A DNA stretch of 59,147 nt from an uncultured Oscillospiraceae bacterium (GCA_905234425.1 CAJOHR010000001.1:18607-77753); one strand, 5' to 3'; shown: positions 41,889 to 52,633, counted from the first letter of the stretch. The notes: generated by a model not told the origin, from the sequence alone. Translations and numbers: made by a program.

Positions 41889-42662
41889 TTACTTCTGTTT
41901 GATCGTATCGAGTCGCTGCCGCAGCGCCTCATAAAGGAGAATCGCGGCGGCATTGGAGGCGTTCAAGGAATTGATCTTCCCGCACATGGGAATGCTGATC
42001 ATAAAGTCGCAGGATTCCGCCACCAGACGTCCGATGCCGGAGCCCTCGGAGCCGATGACAATGGCGCAGGGTCCGGTCAGGTCTGTTTGATACAGAGGGC
42101 CGGAGCCCTCTGCGGCCGTGCCGTAGATCCATACGCCGTGTTTTTTCAGCGTCTCAATGGCGGCAGCCAGATTGTTGACCTTCGCGACCGGCAGGTATTC
42201 CAGGGCGCCTGCGGCTGCCTTGGCCACCACTGCGGTGAGACCGGCGTTTCTCCGCTTGGGAATAATGACGCCGTGGGCGCCGGCGCATTCCGCCGTCCGC
42301 ATGATCGCGCCCAGGTTGTGGGGATCCGTGATCTCGTCACAGATCACGATCATGGGCGCCTCCCCCCTGTCCTCAGCCCGCTTCAGAATATCCTCCACCG
42401 TGGAATAGGCCGCTGCGGAAACCATGGCGACTACGCCCTGATGGGCGCCTGTCTGACTCATGGCGTCCAGCTTGCGCCGGTCGCACCATGTGACGACCGC
42501 GCCGGCGTCCTTTGCCATGGAGGCAATGTGCCGCAGGGTGCTGTCTGTATCGCCTGACGCCAGGAACACCTTGTCGATGGTTCTTCCGGCCTTCAGGGCC
42601 TCTGTGACGGCATTGCGCCCCTCCAGAACGCCCTCTTCCGGCGCATCCAAATGCTTTTTCAT
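41889..42662 (-). CDS. rlmB: 23S rRNA (guanosine-2'-O-)methyltransferase RlmB
   Basis: A 257-residue SPOUT methyltransferase. The N-terminal substrate-binding domain starts LEGRNAVTEALKAG. The catalytic domain has motif 1 ICDEITDPHNLGAIMRTAE, motif 2 IVIGSEGSGI, and motif 3 ISIPMCGKINSLNASNAAAILLYE. It methylates the 23S rRNA ribose at the G2251-equivalent position using S-adenosylmethionine. The pseudo-ATPase gene follows after 17 bases and is probably co-transcribed. Confidence 0.92.
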   Translation of the reverse strand: MKKHLDAPEEGVLEGRNAVTEALKAGRTIDKVFLASGDTDSTLRHIASMAKDAGAVVTWCDRRKLDAMSQTGAHQGVVAMVSAAAYSTVEDILKRAEDRGEAPMIVICDEITDPHNLGAIMRTAECAGAHGVIIPKRRNAGLTAVVAKAAAGALEYLPVAKVNNLAAAIETLKKHGVWIYGTAAEGSGPLYQTDLTGPCAIVIGSEGSGIGRLVAESCDFMISIPMCGKINSLNASNAAAILLYEALRQRLDTIKQK

Positions 42663-42778
42663 AGTGTCTACGCTCCCATAAGTACAATACTACCCGATGA
42701 TTATATCACGAAAGCGGACTAAGAGGCAACAGATAATTGCGTTAACAGAAAGTTTACCAGGATACGGCGCGGTATTTA

Positions 42779-42807
42779 TTGTGTTTGGGCGGATTGTGTG
42801 CTATATT
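42779..42807 (+). promoter_or_regulatory. Promoter of ftsH
   Basis: TTGTGT (42779-42784), 17 bases, TATATT (42802-42807), about 45 bases before the ribosome site AAAGGAGG. Confidence 0.65.
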
Positions 42808-42864
42808 CTATGGGGTAAAATCGAACCGTATATTTTACAGGAAGGTACCAAAGGAGGCGTGCTT

Positions 42865-44808
<1,944 letters not shown>

Positions 44809-44837
44809 TTGTCTGCAGGCGCGTAGAAAGGGATGAT

Positions 44838-45653
44838 ATGATGATCCGAATCGATCCGGAACGCTGTATCGGCTGCGGGAGATGCCAGTGGGACTGCTTT
44901 CCCGGCGCGATCTCCATGGAGCGTGGAATCTCCGTTCTTGCGTCCCCTGAAAACTGTATCGGCTGTGGTCACTGCATTGCGGTCTGTCCCGTGGAAGCGG
45001 TGACGGATGACAGCCTGGATATGACGGAAGCCGCGCCTGCAGGCTGTAACGTAGAAGCAGACACGCTGCTCGCGCTGATGCGCTCCCGGCGTTCCTGCCG
45101 CCATTTTACGCAGGAGGCGGTTCCGGAACAGCTCGTTCAGCGCATCATCGACGCGGCCAGAGCCTGTCCCACGGCCAAGAACCTCCAGGCGACCCGATAT
45201 ATCGTGGTAACGGATCACATTCCGGAGCTGCTGGACGCTGCCCTGTCTGCTCTGGGGGACTTGGGAGAACGGATGCTGAAAACAGAGCTGCCGGCTGATG
45301 AAAAACGCCGGGCGGAAAACTTTCTTCGCTGGAAGAAAACACGCCGGCGGGATCGGGAATTCGATCCCCTCTTCTTCCATGCGCCACTTCTGCTTCTTTT
45401 TGTGTCCCCAATGGAAACCGCCAGGGATGCGGCGGGCGCCGCGGCCTATGGAGAACTGATGGCCGCAGCGTCGGGTCTTGGATGCCTTTACAGCGGATAC
45501 TTTACGGCCTGTGCCGCTGCGAGTCCGGAAATCCAGCAGCTTTTGGAGCTGGAAGCCCATGAGCAGGCGGTCCGCTGCCTGGTACTGGGCTGGCCGGATA
45601 TCCGATTTCTGCGGACGGCTCCACGGAAACAGCCAAATATCAAACGATTGTAA
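44838..45653 (+). CDS. Ferredoxin-nitroreductase fusion protein
   Basis: A 271-residue protein. The N-terminus (1-60) holds two [4Fe-4S] clusters, CIGCGRCQWDC and CIGCGHCIAVC. The C-terminal nitroreductase domain (about 75-255) begins MRSRRSCRHFTQEAVP and ends LVLGWPDI, typical FMN-binding marks. Such fusions use reduced ferredoxin to reduce nitro- or other electron-poor compounds. Two ATGs (44838, 44841) are possible; AAAGGGATG precedes them. It is probably co-transcribed with ftsH (29-base gap). Confidence 0.92.
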   Translation: MMIRIDPERCIGCGRCQWDCFPGAISMERGISVLASPENCIGCGHCIAVCPVEAVTDDSLDMTEAAPAGCNVEADTLLALMRSRRSCRHFTQEAVPEQLVQRIIDAARACPTAKNLQATRYIVVTDHIPELLDAALSALGDLGERMLKTELPADEKRRAENFLRWKKTRRRDREFDPLFFHAPLLLLFVSPMETARDAAGAAAYGELMAAASGLGCLYSGYFTACAAASPEIQQLLELEAHEQAVRCLVLGWPDIRFLRTAPRKQPNIKRL

Positions 45654-45669
45654 AAAGATTCTATCATAT

Positions 45670-45705
45670 AATGTTGGGGCCAGGTTTTTCCCTGACCCCA
45701 ACATT
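45670..45705 (+). terminator. Terminator of the nitroreductase gene
   Basis: AATGTTGGGGCCAGG and CCTGACCCCAACATT pair with one mismatch around a TTTTTC loop. The stem is within 20 bases of the stop. Confidence 0.75.
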
Positions 45706-46103
45706 TATCTATTGAATAGCAACCGATTGGGAAAAGACAATCGTTTCCCCTGGATTCCGGTTTTTTGACCGTCTATCGCCAGCCGCAATCTGCTGGCGAT
45801 AGAATGCTGTCCGGCAAAGCCTTCGCCCTGCCGGACAGCGCCATTGCAATGTGGTTTTCGGACAGCCGTCGCCGCCCGCGATCACGCGTCTGCCCTCGGC
45901 TCGCCTCGGAGACACCCTTGACCGGCCTGCAGACCTGCCCTTTGGGATCAATCAGGTTATCCTGCATCTCAAGACCCCGCGCCAAGTTCTTCCCTATGGA
46001 AGCGCTCGGATGATCAACGGCCTCTTGATCACCGGCACGGTCCGCCGCCTGTCCGGGATCATTGTATGCAGTTTTTCTCCGATTATACAATGGAAGGTTA
46101 AAA
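45706..46103. other. Gene-free interval with hairpins
   Basis: About 400 bases without a credible gene. Short frames exist on both strands but are Arg/Ser-rich and have no ribosome site. The left part holds the hairpins described at 45773-45839; the right part shows nothing I recognise. Confidence 0.5.
45773..45839. repeat. Two tandem hairpins
   Basis: CTATCGCCAGC/GCTGGCGATAG (45773-45802, 11 bp) is followed by GCTGTCCGGC/GCCGGACAGC (45806-45839, 10 bp). They are more than needed for termination and recall the hairpin cluster at 18375-18483, though the sequences differ. Confidence 0.5.
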
Positions 46104-46805
46104 TCATGCGTCCTTCTGTTCGATCATGCCGTGGAGCGCCTCCAGGGCGTCGGACAGGCCGCCCAGCCGGTCGATAAGCCCCATCTCCACGGCCTGACGT
46201 CCGTAGACCACGCTCCCCACATCCTGGGCCAGCTCGTCGGTGCTGAGCATCAGCTTCATAAAGGCGTCCTTGTCCACGCGGGAATTCTTGCACACAAACT
46301 CCACGATCTGCTCCTGGATCCGCTCAAAATACCGATAGGTCTGGGGCGCGCCGATGACCGTCCCGCTGATTCGGACGGGATGGATGGTCATGGAGGCTGT
46401 GGGCACGATCATAGAGGTTTTGGCACAGACGGCCAGGGGGACGCCGATGGAATGGCCGCCGCCCAGCACCAGGGACACCGTGGGTTTTTTCATGCCCGCA
46501 ATCAGCTCCGCAATGGCAAGTCCCGCCTCAATGTCGCCGCCCACGGTGTTCAGCAGGATCAAAAGCCCATCGATTTCCGGGCTCTCCTCGATGGCGGCGA
46601 TCTGGGGGATCACATGCTCATATTTCGTGGTTTTGGTGCTCTCCCCGAGAATCTGATGGCCCTCGATCTGGCCGATAATGGTCAGACAGTGGATGCCGCA
46701 GCCGCCGGAGGTGATCTCCGTGCTGCCAAATTCCAAGGTCTGTTCCCGTTCCTCTTTCCGCTCGTCCGTCTGGTTCTGATCCTGATCCTGATCCTTGTCA
46801 TCCAT
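46104..46805 (-). CDS. ClpP-like serine protease (TepA/YmfB type)
   Basis: A 233-residue ClpP-fold protease. The acidic Asp/Gln/Glu-rich N-terminus (1-27) is followed by the family core IIGQIEGH, LLILLNTVGGDIEAG, and catalytic Ser in GGGHSIGVPL. The catalytic His is in MTIHPVR. TepA-type proteins are linked in Bacillus to protein export and sporulation-associated DNA translocase genes. No Clp ATPase is adjacent. Confidence 0.85.
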   Translation of the reverse strand: MDDKDQDQDQNQTDERKEEREQTLEFGSTEITSGGCGIHCLTIIGQIEGHQILGESTKTTKYEHVIPQIAAIEESPEIDGLLILLNTVGGDIEAGLAIAELIAGMKKPTVSLVLGGGHSIGVPLAVCAKTSMIVPTASMTIHPVRISGTVIGAPQTYRYFERIQEQIVEFVCKNSRVDKDAFMKLMLSTDELAQDVGSVVYGRQAVEMGLIDRLGGLSDALEALHGMIEQKDA

Positions 46806-46846
46806 AATCCCTTTTCCTCCCTGTTCCGATTTGTTTGTTTCCTCTA

Positions 46847-47308
46847 TTATACGGCGGGAAATCCCTTTTCATTCAGGGTCAGCTCCAGGTAAGTCCGCCC
46901 CTGGTCCCGGACAAAGCGAAAAAAGCAGAGATATTCCTCCGCCGGAATCCTGTCCCCCGGCTTCCAGGGAAAGCGGTAGGTCTGGCCCCGTACCTGCCCC
47001 GGCGGCAGCACGGCGTCTCCGCGCTTTCCCCCTGGAAAGCGGCGCCAAGCGGCCGTCTCCCCCGTCCGCAGCTCTCCCCGGAGCAGCTTTCCGGCCGGAA
47101 GCCGGGCCGTGGGAACGCTGATCCGAAGGGTCATCCTCCCCTGCTCCGGCGCGGGGATGCCAAGAGACGCCTCGCCGCCCTCGAAGATTCCGAAGAGACG
47201 GCAGATTTCCTCCGTCTCCACCTGGGCCTGAAACACAGTGTAAAGTCCTTTTTCCTCCGCGGAGATCGTTCCGCAGACCTGATCTCCCCGCAAAACCGCT
47301 GCCTGCAT
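46847..47308 (-). CDS. Hypothetical protein
   Basis: A 153-residue soluble protein, not recognised. Its frame has better codon use than the alternative frame 46869-47324, and its internal pattern (GTISAEEKGLYTVFQAQVE, LGIPAPEQGRMTLRISVPTA) suggests a beta-rich fold such as an SH3-like or PilZ-like barrel. It lies between the ClpP-like gene (41 bases) and MazF (40 bases) on the same strand. Confidence 0.6.
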   Translation of the reverse strand: MQAAVLRGDQVCGTISAEEKGLYTVFQAQVETEEICRLFGIFEGGEASLGIPAPEQGRMTLRISVPTARLPAGKLLRGELRTGETAAWRRFPGGKRGDAVLPPGQVRGQTYRFPWKPGDRIPAEEYLCFFRFVRDQGRTYLELTLNEKGFPAV

Positions 47309-47348
47309 AAAGACACCTCCGCAAAAGTCTATGCGGAGGCGTCTATAC

Positions 47349-47702
47349 TTAGCCGTGGAGACCGAAGCTCACAGCGATGGCGTCGTCTACCCGATCCATC
47401 ATATCCTGATCCAGCCGTCCCATGTGCTCCCGCAGCCGCTTTTTGTCGATGGTTCGGATCTGCTCCAGCAGCACCACGGAATTCTTGGTGAGCCCTACGG
47501 TGGGGCCGATCAGCTCAATATGGGTGGGGAGTCTGGCCTTATTCATCTGCGATGTAATAGCCGCCGCGATGACCGTGGGGCTGTGCCGGTTGCCCATGTC
47601 GTTCTGTATGATCAGCACAGGCCTGGTGCCCCCCTGCTCGCTGCCCACCACCGGGCTGAGATCCGCGTAAAAAATGTCTCCTCGTCTGACGCCGTGATCC
47701 AT
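47349..47702 (-). CDS. mazF: MazF/EndoA-type mRNA interferase
   Basis: The start is ATG 47702 with GGAGTGAAGG ahead; the frame extends further but a GC-rich 7-bp hairpin (47732-47753) lies there. The protein has 117 residues. The PemK/MazF fold is clear: [59 protein letters not shown]. It cleaves single-stranded mRNA at a short motif. No MazE-like antitoxin gene is visible beside it; in many Clostridia this gene is solitary and works as a stress ribonuclease. Confidence 0.92.
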   Translation of the reverse strand: MDHGVRRGDIFYADLSPVVGSEQGGTRPVLIIQNDMGNRHSPTVIAAAITSQMNKARLPTHIELIGPTVGLTKNSVVLLEQIRTIDKKRLREHMGRLDQDMMDRVDDAIAVSFGLHG

Positions 47703-47846
47703 ATCCTTCACTCCGTAAAGCATTAGTCCGCCCGCCGGTCTTTCCTCCGGCGGCGCTGACCCTATCATTGCCATTTTGCCGGAAAAATATGCGTCTCCGG
47801 CTGGATTATTCTATGCGGATTTCCCCGATTTGTGCCGAGTCCTCGC

Positions 47847-47875
47847 TTGACATGTCAGGGGGGCTGTGGGATAAT
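47847..47875 (+). promoter_or_regulatory. Promoter of the C39-like protease/antiporter operon
   Basis: TTGACA (47847-47852), 17 bases, GATAAT (47870-47875). It fixes the gene start at 47907 rather than 47832. Confidence 0.75.
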
Positions 47876-47906
47876 GTCCTCACGTCATTTGGAAGGGGTC
47901 AAGTCC

Positions 47907-48599
47907 ATGCTGTTCTCCAAACCAAAGCCCCGCTGGGTCAAAATCCAGGACCCGGTGGCCCACGCGGAAGCCCATTCTCCCCTTCGCTCTCCCGAGTCCA
48001 CGGTGCGGGATACCTGGGGCGCCCCGGCGGCCTGCTACACCACCACGGCCCACTTTGGGAATATCGGCGGCGTCCGCTACTACAACAACTGCGGTCCCAC
48101 GGCCGTGACCAATCTGATCTGCATGTACCGTCAGAAGTTCAAAGGGCAGACGGTGGACCCGGACACGGCGAAGGAAATCTATGACCGTGTGGCGAAATAC
48201 GGCACCAGCCACCTCTACTTCATCAATTCTCCCTCCAGGCTGATCCACGGCACCTCGGATCTCCGGGCGGGAGCTTATATCCGCCACTGCTTTTCCCGAA
48301 TCGAGGGCTTTGTCCCCCAGGTGCGTCTTCTTCCGCTGACCGAAAAGAACGCGATCCGATCCCTGGAGCAGGGCGCTCTGCTGTATCTCATGCTGCTGGG
48401 GCATCCGGAATACGGCAGTCACCATCTGGTGGGCTGCGGATACACGGTGGTCAGGGACCCGTCCACCGGAGAAAAGAAAACATACATCAAGCTCTGCGAC
48501 GGGCATAATGCCGCGCCCCGATACTTGGACACCGGAGATTTCCGGCGTCACCCCGGCGCCTATTACGCGGTGCAGTTTTCAAAGGAGAGATCGAGATGA
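47907..48599 (+). CDS. C39-like cysteine protease-type protein
   Basis: The start is ATG 47907 behind GGAAGGGG. The protein has 230 residues, no signal peptide. The peptidase C39-like core is visible: Cys62 in YNNCGPTAVTNL, His in GSHHLVGCGY, and Asp or Asn in LCDGHNAAPRYL. C39-like single-domain proteins may cut peptides or may be inactive relatives. It overlaps the antiporter gene by 4 bases, so the two are translated together. Confidence 0.78.
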   Translation: MLFSKPKPRWVKIQDPVAHAEAHSPLRSPESTVRDTWGAPAACYTTTAHFGNIGGVRYYNNCGPTAVTNLICMYRQKFKGQTVDPDTAKEIYDRVAKYGTSHLYFINSPSRLIHGTSDLRAGAYIRHCFSRIEGFVPQVRLLPLTEKNAIRSLEQGALLYLMLLGHPEYGSHHLVGCGYTVVRDPSTGEKKTYIKLCDGHNAAPRYLDTGDFRRHPGAYYAVQFSKERSR

Positions 48600-49888
48600 A
48601 AATGGATGTGTTTCTCTGGGTGGCGCTGGCCCTGTTCGCAGGACTGATCTTCACCCGGGTATTCAAGCTGCTGAAGCTGAACTTCCCCGACGTGACGGCG
48701 TTCCTGATCGCAGGACTCCTCATCGGCCCCTTCGGCCTGGGCCGTCTGGGGATCGAGGGCGTGGGCTTTAACTCCTTCACCGATTTGGACCGGGTGGGCC
48801 TGATCAACGACGCCGCCCTTGGCTTTATCGCTTTTTCCATCGGCAGCGAGTTCCGGCTCTCGGAGCTCAAGCACACGGGAAAGGCCGCCACGGTCATTGG
48901 CATCTTCCAGGCCATCACCGCCTGTATTCTGGTGGATCTGGCGCTGTTTGGGCTCCATAAAATCCTGGGGCCGGAAATCCTTCCCATGCCTGTGGTCATC
49001 ACCCTGGGCGCCATCGCCACTGCCACCGCTCCTGCGGCCACCCTGATGGTGGTGCGGCAGTACAAGGCGGACGGACCTTTGACCAGGCTCCTGCTTCCCA
49101 TTGTCGCATTGGACGACGCGGTGGGACTTGTGGTGTTCTCCGTCTCCTTCGGCATCGCCAGAGCCCTCCAGGGCGGCAGCTACGATGTGATCTCCATAGT
49201 GGTGGACCCGCTGCTGGAGATCCTCTGCTCTCTGGCGGTGGGCGGCCTGCTGGGCTTTGTGCTCTCCAAGCTGGAAAAGCTCTTCTTCTCCAACTCCAAC
49301 CGGCTCTCCCTGACCATCTCCTTTGTGCTTCTGACCGTGGCCCTGAGCTTTCTGGAGATTCCGATCGGACCGGTGACCCTTTCCTTCTCCTCTCTGCTGG
49401 TCTGCATGATGCTGGGCACGGTGTTCTGCAATGTCTGCGAGTATTCCGAGGACATTATGGACAAGTCGGAGAAGTGGACCGCACCTCTGAATGCCACCTT
49501 CTTTGTGCTCTCCGGCGCGGCCCTGGATCTGGGGGTGTTCTCCAGCCTGAGCTATGTGCTCATCGGCGTCGTGTACATACTGGTCCGGTCCTTGGGCAAA
49601 TATTACGGCGCACGAATCTCCAGCCGCATGATGGACTGCGACTACACGGTGATCAAATATTTAGGCATCACCCTTCTACCCCAGGCAGGCGTGGCCCTGG
49701 GCATGTGCAACCAGGCCGCCGTTCTGGGCGGCGCTGAAGCCTCCATCATCCGCAACGTGACCCTGTTCGGTGTGCTGATCTATGAGCTGGCCGGTCCCCT
49801 TCTGACCAGGAACGCCCTGATTGCCGCCGGCGAGGTAGCCGCCATCCCCAAGGAAAAGAAGGACCGCTCCCGCTTCAAAAGAGCGTAA
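48596..49888 (+). CDS. Cation:proton antiporter (CPA/Kef family)
   Basis: A 430-residue membrane protein with about 12 helices. The sequence PLLILPIVALDDAVGL-like segment (LLLPIVALDDAVGLVVF) holds the paired Asp typical of the antiporter exchange site. The start (LFAGLIFTRVFKLL) and the GLLIGPFGLG stretch match the Kef/NhaP family. There is no C-terminal RCK/TrkA domain. It exchanges Na+ or K+ for H+. AAGGAGAGATCG precedes its ATG. Confidence 0.9.
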   Translation: MKMDVFLWVALALFAGLIFTRVFKLLKLNFPDVTAFLIAGLLIGPFGLGRLGIEGVGFNSFTDLDRVGLINDAALGFIAFSIGSEFRLSELKHTGKAATVIGIFQAITACILVDLALFGLHKILGPEILPMPVVITLGAIATATAPAATLMVVRQYKADGPLTRLLLPIVALDDAVGLVVFSVSFGIARALQGGSYDVISIVVDPLLEILCSLAVGGLLGFVLSKLEKLFFSNSNRLSLTISFVLLTVALSFLEIPIGPVTLSFSSLLVCMMLGTVFCNVCEYSEDIMDKSEKWTAPLNATFFVLSGAALDLGVFSSLSYVLIGVVYILVRSLGKYYGARISSRMMDCDYTVIKYLGITLLPQAGVALGMCNQAAVLGGAEASIIRNVTLFGVLIYELAGPLLTRNALIAAGEVAAIPKEKKDRSRFKRA

Positions 49889-49902
49889 CCGTTCACGAGA
49901 TA

Positions 49903-49936
49903 AACCGCCATGCTTTCACATGAAAGCATGGCGGTT
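49903..49936. terminator. Bidirectional terminator between antiporter and metal ATPase
   Basis: AACCGCCATGCTTTCA and TGAAAGCATGGCGGTT form a perfect 16-bp stem with a two-base loop. T-rich DNA follows on the plus strand (TAATATTTTT). Genes converge on it. Confidence 0.85.
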
Positions 49937-49949
49937 AACATAATATTTT

Positions 49950-51833
49950 TCATACATTCTTTACATACATGGCCCGGATGGCGTTCAACACCGCCAGAAC
50001 CATGACGCCCACGTCGGCAAAGATGGCAGCCCACATACCCGCAAGCCCCAGCGCGCCGAGGATCAGGCACAGGAGCTTGACCGCCAGGGCAAAGACGATG
50101 TTCTCCCGGACGATCCGCATACACTTCCGGGCGATCCGGATGGCCTTGGCCACCTTGCCGGGATCGTCGTCCATCAGCACCACATCCGCCGCCTCAATGG
50201 CCGCATCGGAGCCCATGGCGCCCATGGCAATGCCCACATCGGCTCTGGCCAGCACGGGAGCGTCATTGACGCCGTCGCCCACAAAGGCCAGCTTGCCTGT
50301 GTCCGGATCGGAAAGCATCTGATCCACCCATGTCACCTTGTCCGCCGGGAGCAGGCCGCTGTGGCACGCGTCAAGCTTCAGCTCCCGCCGGACCTGCTCC
50401 GCCGCCGTCTCCTGATCTCCAGTTAACATAACGACATTTTTGACGCCGCACCGTTTCAAGGCTTCCACTGCCGCTTGGGAGGTGGGCTTCACACAGTCGG
50501 AAATCAGAATGTGTCCGGCGTAATCTCCGTCCACCGCCATATGGACCACAGTCCCCGTGTCCTCCGGGCATTCGTGATACGCAACACCAAGCTGCTCCAT
50601 CAGACGGGTGTTGCCCGCAGCCACGGTTTTACCGTCCACCTTGGCGTGGACGCCGCCGCCTCCGATCTCTGTGACCTCGGCGACGCGGCTCCGGTCCAGG
50701 CGCTTGCCGTGGGCCTCCCGGAGGCTTTTGCTGATGGGGTGAGAGGATGCGCTCTCCACCAGGGCTGCGTACTCCAGGAGCTGCTCCCGCTCCAGGGGAC
50801 TCCGGTGGATATCCCGGACCTCAAAGACGCCCTGCGTCAGGGTTCCCGTCTTGTCAAACACCACAGTGTGAACCTGGGACAGGGTTTCCAGGTAGTTGGA
50901 GCCCTTGATCAGAATGCCCTCCCGGCTGGCGCCGCCCAGTCCGGCGAAAAAGCCAAGCGGAATGGAAATCACCAGAGCGCAGGGACAGGAGATCACCAGG
51001 AAGGTCAGCGCCCGGTAGATCCAAACGCTCCAATCCCCAGGCATTCCCATCAGCATCCGAACAATCGGCGGAAGCAGGGCAAGGCCCAGGGCCCCGCCGC
51101 ATACTACCGGCGTATAAATCCTGGCAAAGCGGGAAATAAAGTTCTCCGACCGGGACTTGTGGGAGCTGGCATTCTCCACAAGCTCCAGGATTTTGGATAC
51201 GGTGGATTCCTCGAAGGACCCGGTGGTTTTTACCCGCAGAAGGCCGGTCATATTGACGCAGCCGCTGATCACCCCATCCCCGACGGTTACGTCCCGGGGC
51301 AGGCTCTCGCCGGTGAGAGAACTGGTGTTCAGAGAGGAGGTCCCCTCCAGGATCACGCCGTCCAGCGGGATCTTTTCCCCTGGCTGAACCAGGATCTCGC
51401 TGCCCGGCTCCACCTCCTCCGGGTCGACACGGACCAGCGCACCGTTTTCTTCTATGTTAGCATAGTCCGGACGTATGTCCATGAGCGCCGAAATGCTTCC
51501 CCGGCTTTTTCCCACGGCCACGCTCTGGAACAGCTCGCCGATCTGGTAAAACAGCATGACAGCAACCGCTTCATTGAGCTCCAGACTTCTCTCGAGGGCT
51601 GCCAGGGCGATGGCGCCCAGGGTGGCCACCGTCATGAGAAAGCTCTCGTCCAGCACCCGGCGGTTTTTAATTCCCTTGAATGCTTTTTTCAGAATATCAT
51701 AGCCGATGACCAGATAGCTCGCCCCGTACAGCAGGATCCGGACAGGCCCGGGAAGCACGGTCAGATTGGCGGGAATCAGCAGCAGTGCGGAAATCAGGAT
51801 CCGGTACAGGACCTTTTTCTGTTTTTTTGTCAC
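49950..51833 (-). CDS. Heavy-metal P-type ATPase (CadA/ZntA-like) without HMA domain
   Basis: A 627-residue P1B pump. It begins directly with membrane helices; the usual N-terminal HMA domain is missing and is instead encoded by the separate small gene upstream. The membrane motif SCPCALV marks the metal site, DKTGT starts at Asp327, TGES is in SLTGESLP, and the C-terminal VGDGVNDAPVLA is present. A CPC motif with a Zn/Cd-type ArsR regulator nearby suggests Zn/Cd/Pb export, but copper is not excluded. Start is GTG 51833 with GAAGGGGGG ahead. Confidence 0.93.
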   Translation of the reverse strand: MTKKQKKVLYRILISALLLIPANLTVLPGPVRILLYGASYLVIGYDILKKAFKGIKNRRVLDESFLMTVATLGAIALAALERSLELNEAVAVMLFYQIGELFQSVAVGKSRGSISALMDIRPDYANIEENGALVRVDPEEVEPGSEILVQPGEKIPLDGVILEGTSSLNTSSLTGESLPRDVTVGDGVISGCVNMTGLLRVKTTGSFEESTVSKILELVENASSHKSRSENFISRFARIYTPVVCGGALGLALLPPIVRMLMGMPGDWSVWIYRALTFLVISCPCALVISIPLGFFAGLGGASREGILIKGSNYLETLSQVHTVVFDKTGTLTQGVFEVRDIHRSPLEREQLLEYAALVESASSHPISKSLREAHGKRLDRSRVAEVTEIGGGGVHAKVDGKTVAAGNTRLMEQLGVAYHECPEDTGTVVHMAVDGDYAGHILISDCVKPTSQAAVEALKRCGVKNVVMLTGDQETAAEQVRRELKLDACHSGLLPADKVTWVDQMLSDPDTGKLAFVGDGVNDAPVLARADVGIAMGAMGSDAAIEAADVVLMDDDPGKVAKAIRIARKCMRIVRENIVFALAVKLLCLILGALGLAGMWAAIFADVGVMVLAVLNAIRAMYVKNV

Positions 51834-51862
51834 AGCAACGCCCCCCTTCCCGGCCTCGGAAA

Positions 51863-52081
51863 TCAGAGATAGATCTCCATGTCGTCCTCAATACGTTTGC
51901 AGTTTTTCCGGACCTCATTCATCACAGAAGCCGGCTCCTGCCCTTCGGCAAACTCCACGATCATTTTCTGGGTCATAAAGTTGACAACGGCCTTGTCCAC
52001 ACCGGGGGTTTTATTGGCGGCATCCTCCATGAGGTTTGCGCAGTTGGCGCAGTCCACTTCGATCCGATAGGTCTTTTTCAT
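51863..52081 (-). CDS. HMA-domain metallochaperone-like protein
   Basis: A 72-residue stand-alone HMA domain (YRIEVDCANCANLMEDAAN, Cys pair CANC). It is the metal-binding domain normally fused to CadA-type ATPases and is encoded 29 bases before that pump gene. Its Cys pair should bind one metal ion and pass it to the pump. GGGAG precedes the ATG. Confidence 0.9.
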   Translation of the reverse strand: MKKTYRIEVDCANCANLMEDAANKTPGVDKAVVNFMTQKMIVEFAEGQEPASVMNEVRKNCKRIEDDMEIYL

Positions 52082-52102
52082 GATTCTTTGCTCCCTTCAA
52101 AC

Positions 52103-52122
52103 GATTAAATAGTTATTTAATC
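52103..52122. promoter_or_regulatory. Palindromic ArsR/SmtB-type operator
   Basis: GATTAAATAGTTATTTAATC is a perfect 9-2-9 palindrome, AT-rich as in ArsR/SmtB operators. It starts about 10 bases downstream of the minus-strand -10 box, so it covers the transcript start of the HMA/ATPase unit and its bound repressor would block transcription. Confidence 0.7.
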
Positions 52123-52131
52123 TTTGATCTT

Positions 52132-52160
52132 ATTATAATCAACCATGCGGGAAATGTCAA
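52132..52160 (-). promoter_or_regulatory. Consensus promoter of the HMA/metal ATPase operon
   Basis: Minus strand TTGACA (52160-52155), exactly 17 bases, TATAAT (52137-52132). Both boxes match consensus fully. Confidence 0.85.
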
Positions 52161-52251
52161 CAGGTGATTGACTTTTTTTCAAATTGATCGTAGGATGATA
52201 GCATAGCATAACAAATCCCGGGCGATTCATAAACGGAAGGTGGTAAACTCC

Positions 52252-52617
52252 ATGTCGGAATTTTCCCTGCCCCATCACCACAGCGATGAACTGAAGGCGG
52301 AGCGCCTTTGTGATTATGTAAATCAAATTGATCGTTTTGAGACTGTCGCCGGGGTGTTCAAGCAACTGGCCGATCCCAGCCGTGTCCGAATCTTCTGGCT
52401 GCTGTGCCACTGTGAGGAATGCGTGCTGAACATCTCCGCCATGGTGCAGATGTCCTCCCCTGCCGTGTCTCATCATCTGCGGCAGCTCAAGCTGGGCGGG
52501 CTGATCGTCAGCAGGCGGGAGGGCAAGGAGGTCTATTACAAGGCCGCCTCCACCGAGCAGGCCCAGCTTCTGCATCTGATGATCGAACGCACCATGGCAG
52601 TGGCCTGTCCTGAATGA
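52252..52617 (+). CDS. ArsR/SmtB-family metal-responsive repressor
   Basis: The start is ATG 52252 (GTG 52240 is a less likely alternative). The protein has 121 residues. Winged helix: VFKQLADPSRVRIFWLL, HTH MVQMSSPAVSHHLRQLKLGGL, wing SRREGKEVYY. Cys-rich CHCEECV at about 47-53 is a metal-sensing site of the alpha3 type, and the N-terminal HHH is a further candidate. It likely represses the divergent pump operon through the operator at 52103-52122 and its own gene. Zn/Cd/Pb sensing is likely from the CxCxxC pattern. Confidence 0.92.
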   Translation: MSEFSLPHHHSDELKAERLCDYVNQIDRFETVAGVFKQLADPSRVRIFWLLCHCEECVLNISAMVQMSSPAVSHHLRQLKLGGLIVSRREGKEVYYKAASTEQAQLLHLMIERTMAVACPE

Positions 52618-52633
52618 TGCATGATACAATAAT

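Noticed and set aside
45773..46090. Minus-strand frame of about 105 codons in the hairpin interval
   Set aside because: It is Arg-rich, crosses two strong hairpins and has no ribosome site.
50475..51872. 465-codon plus-strand frame over the CPC-type ATPase
   Set aside because: Antisense shadow; no ribosome site and no known motif.
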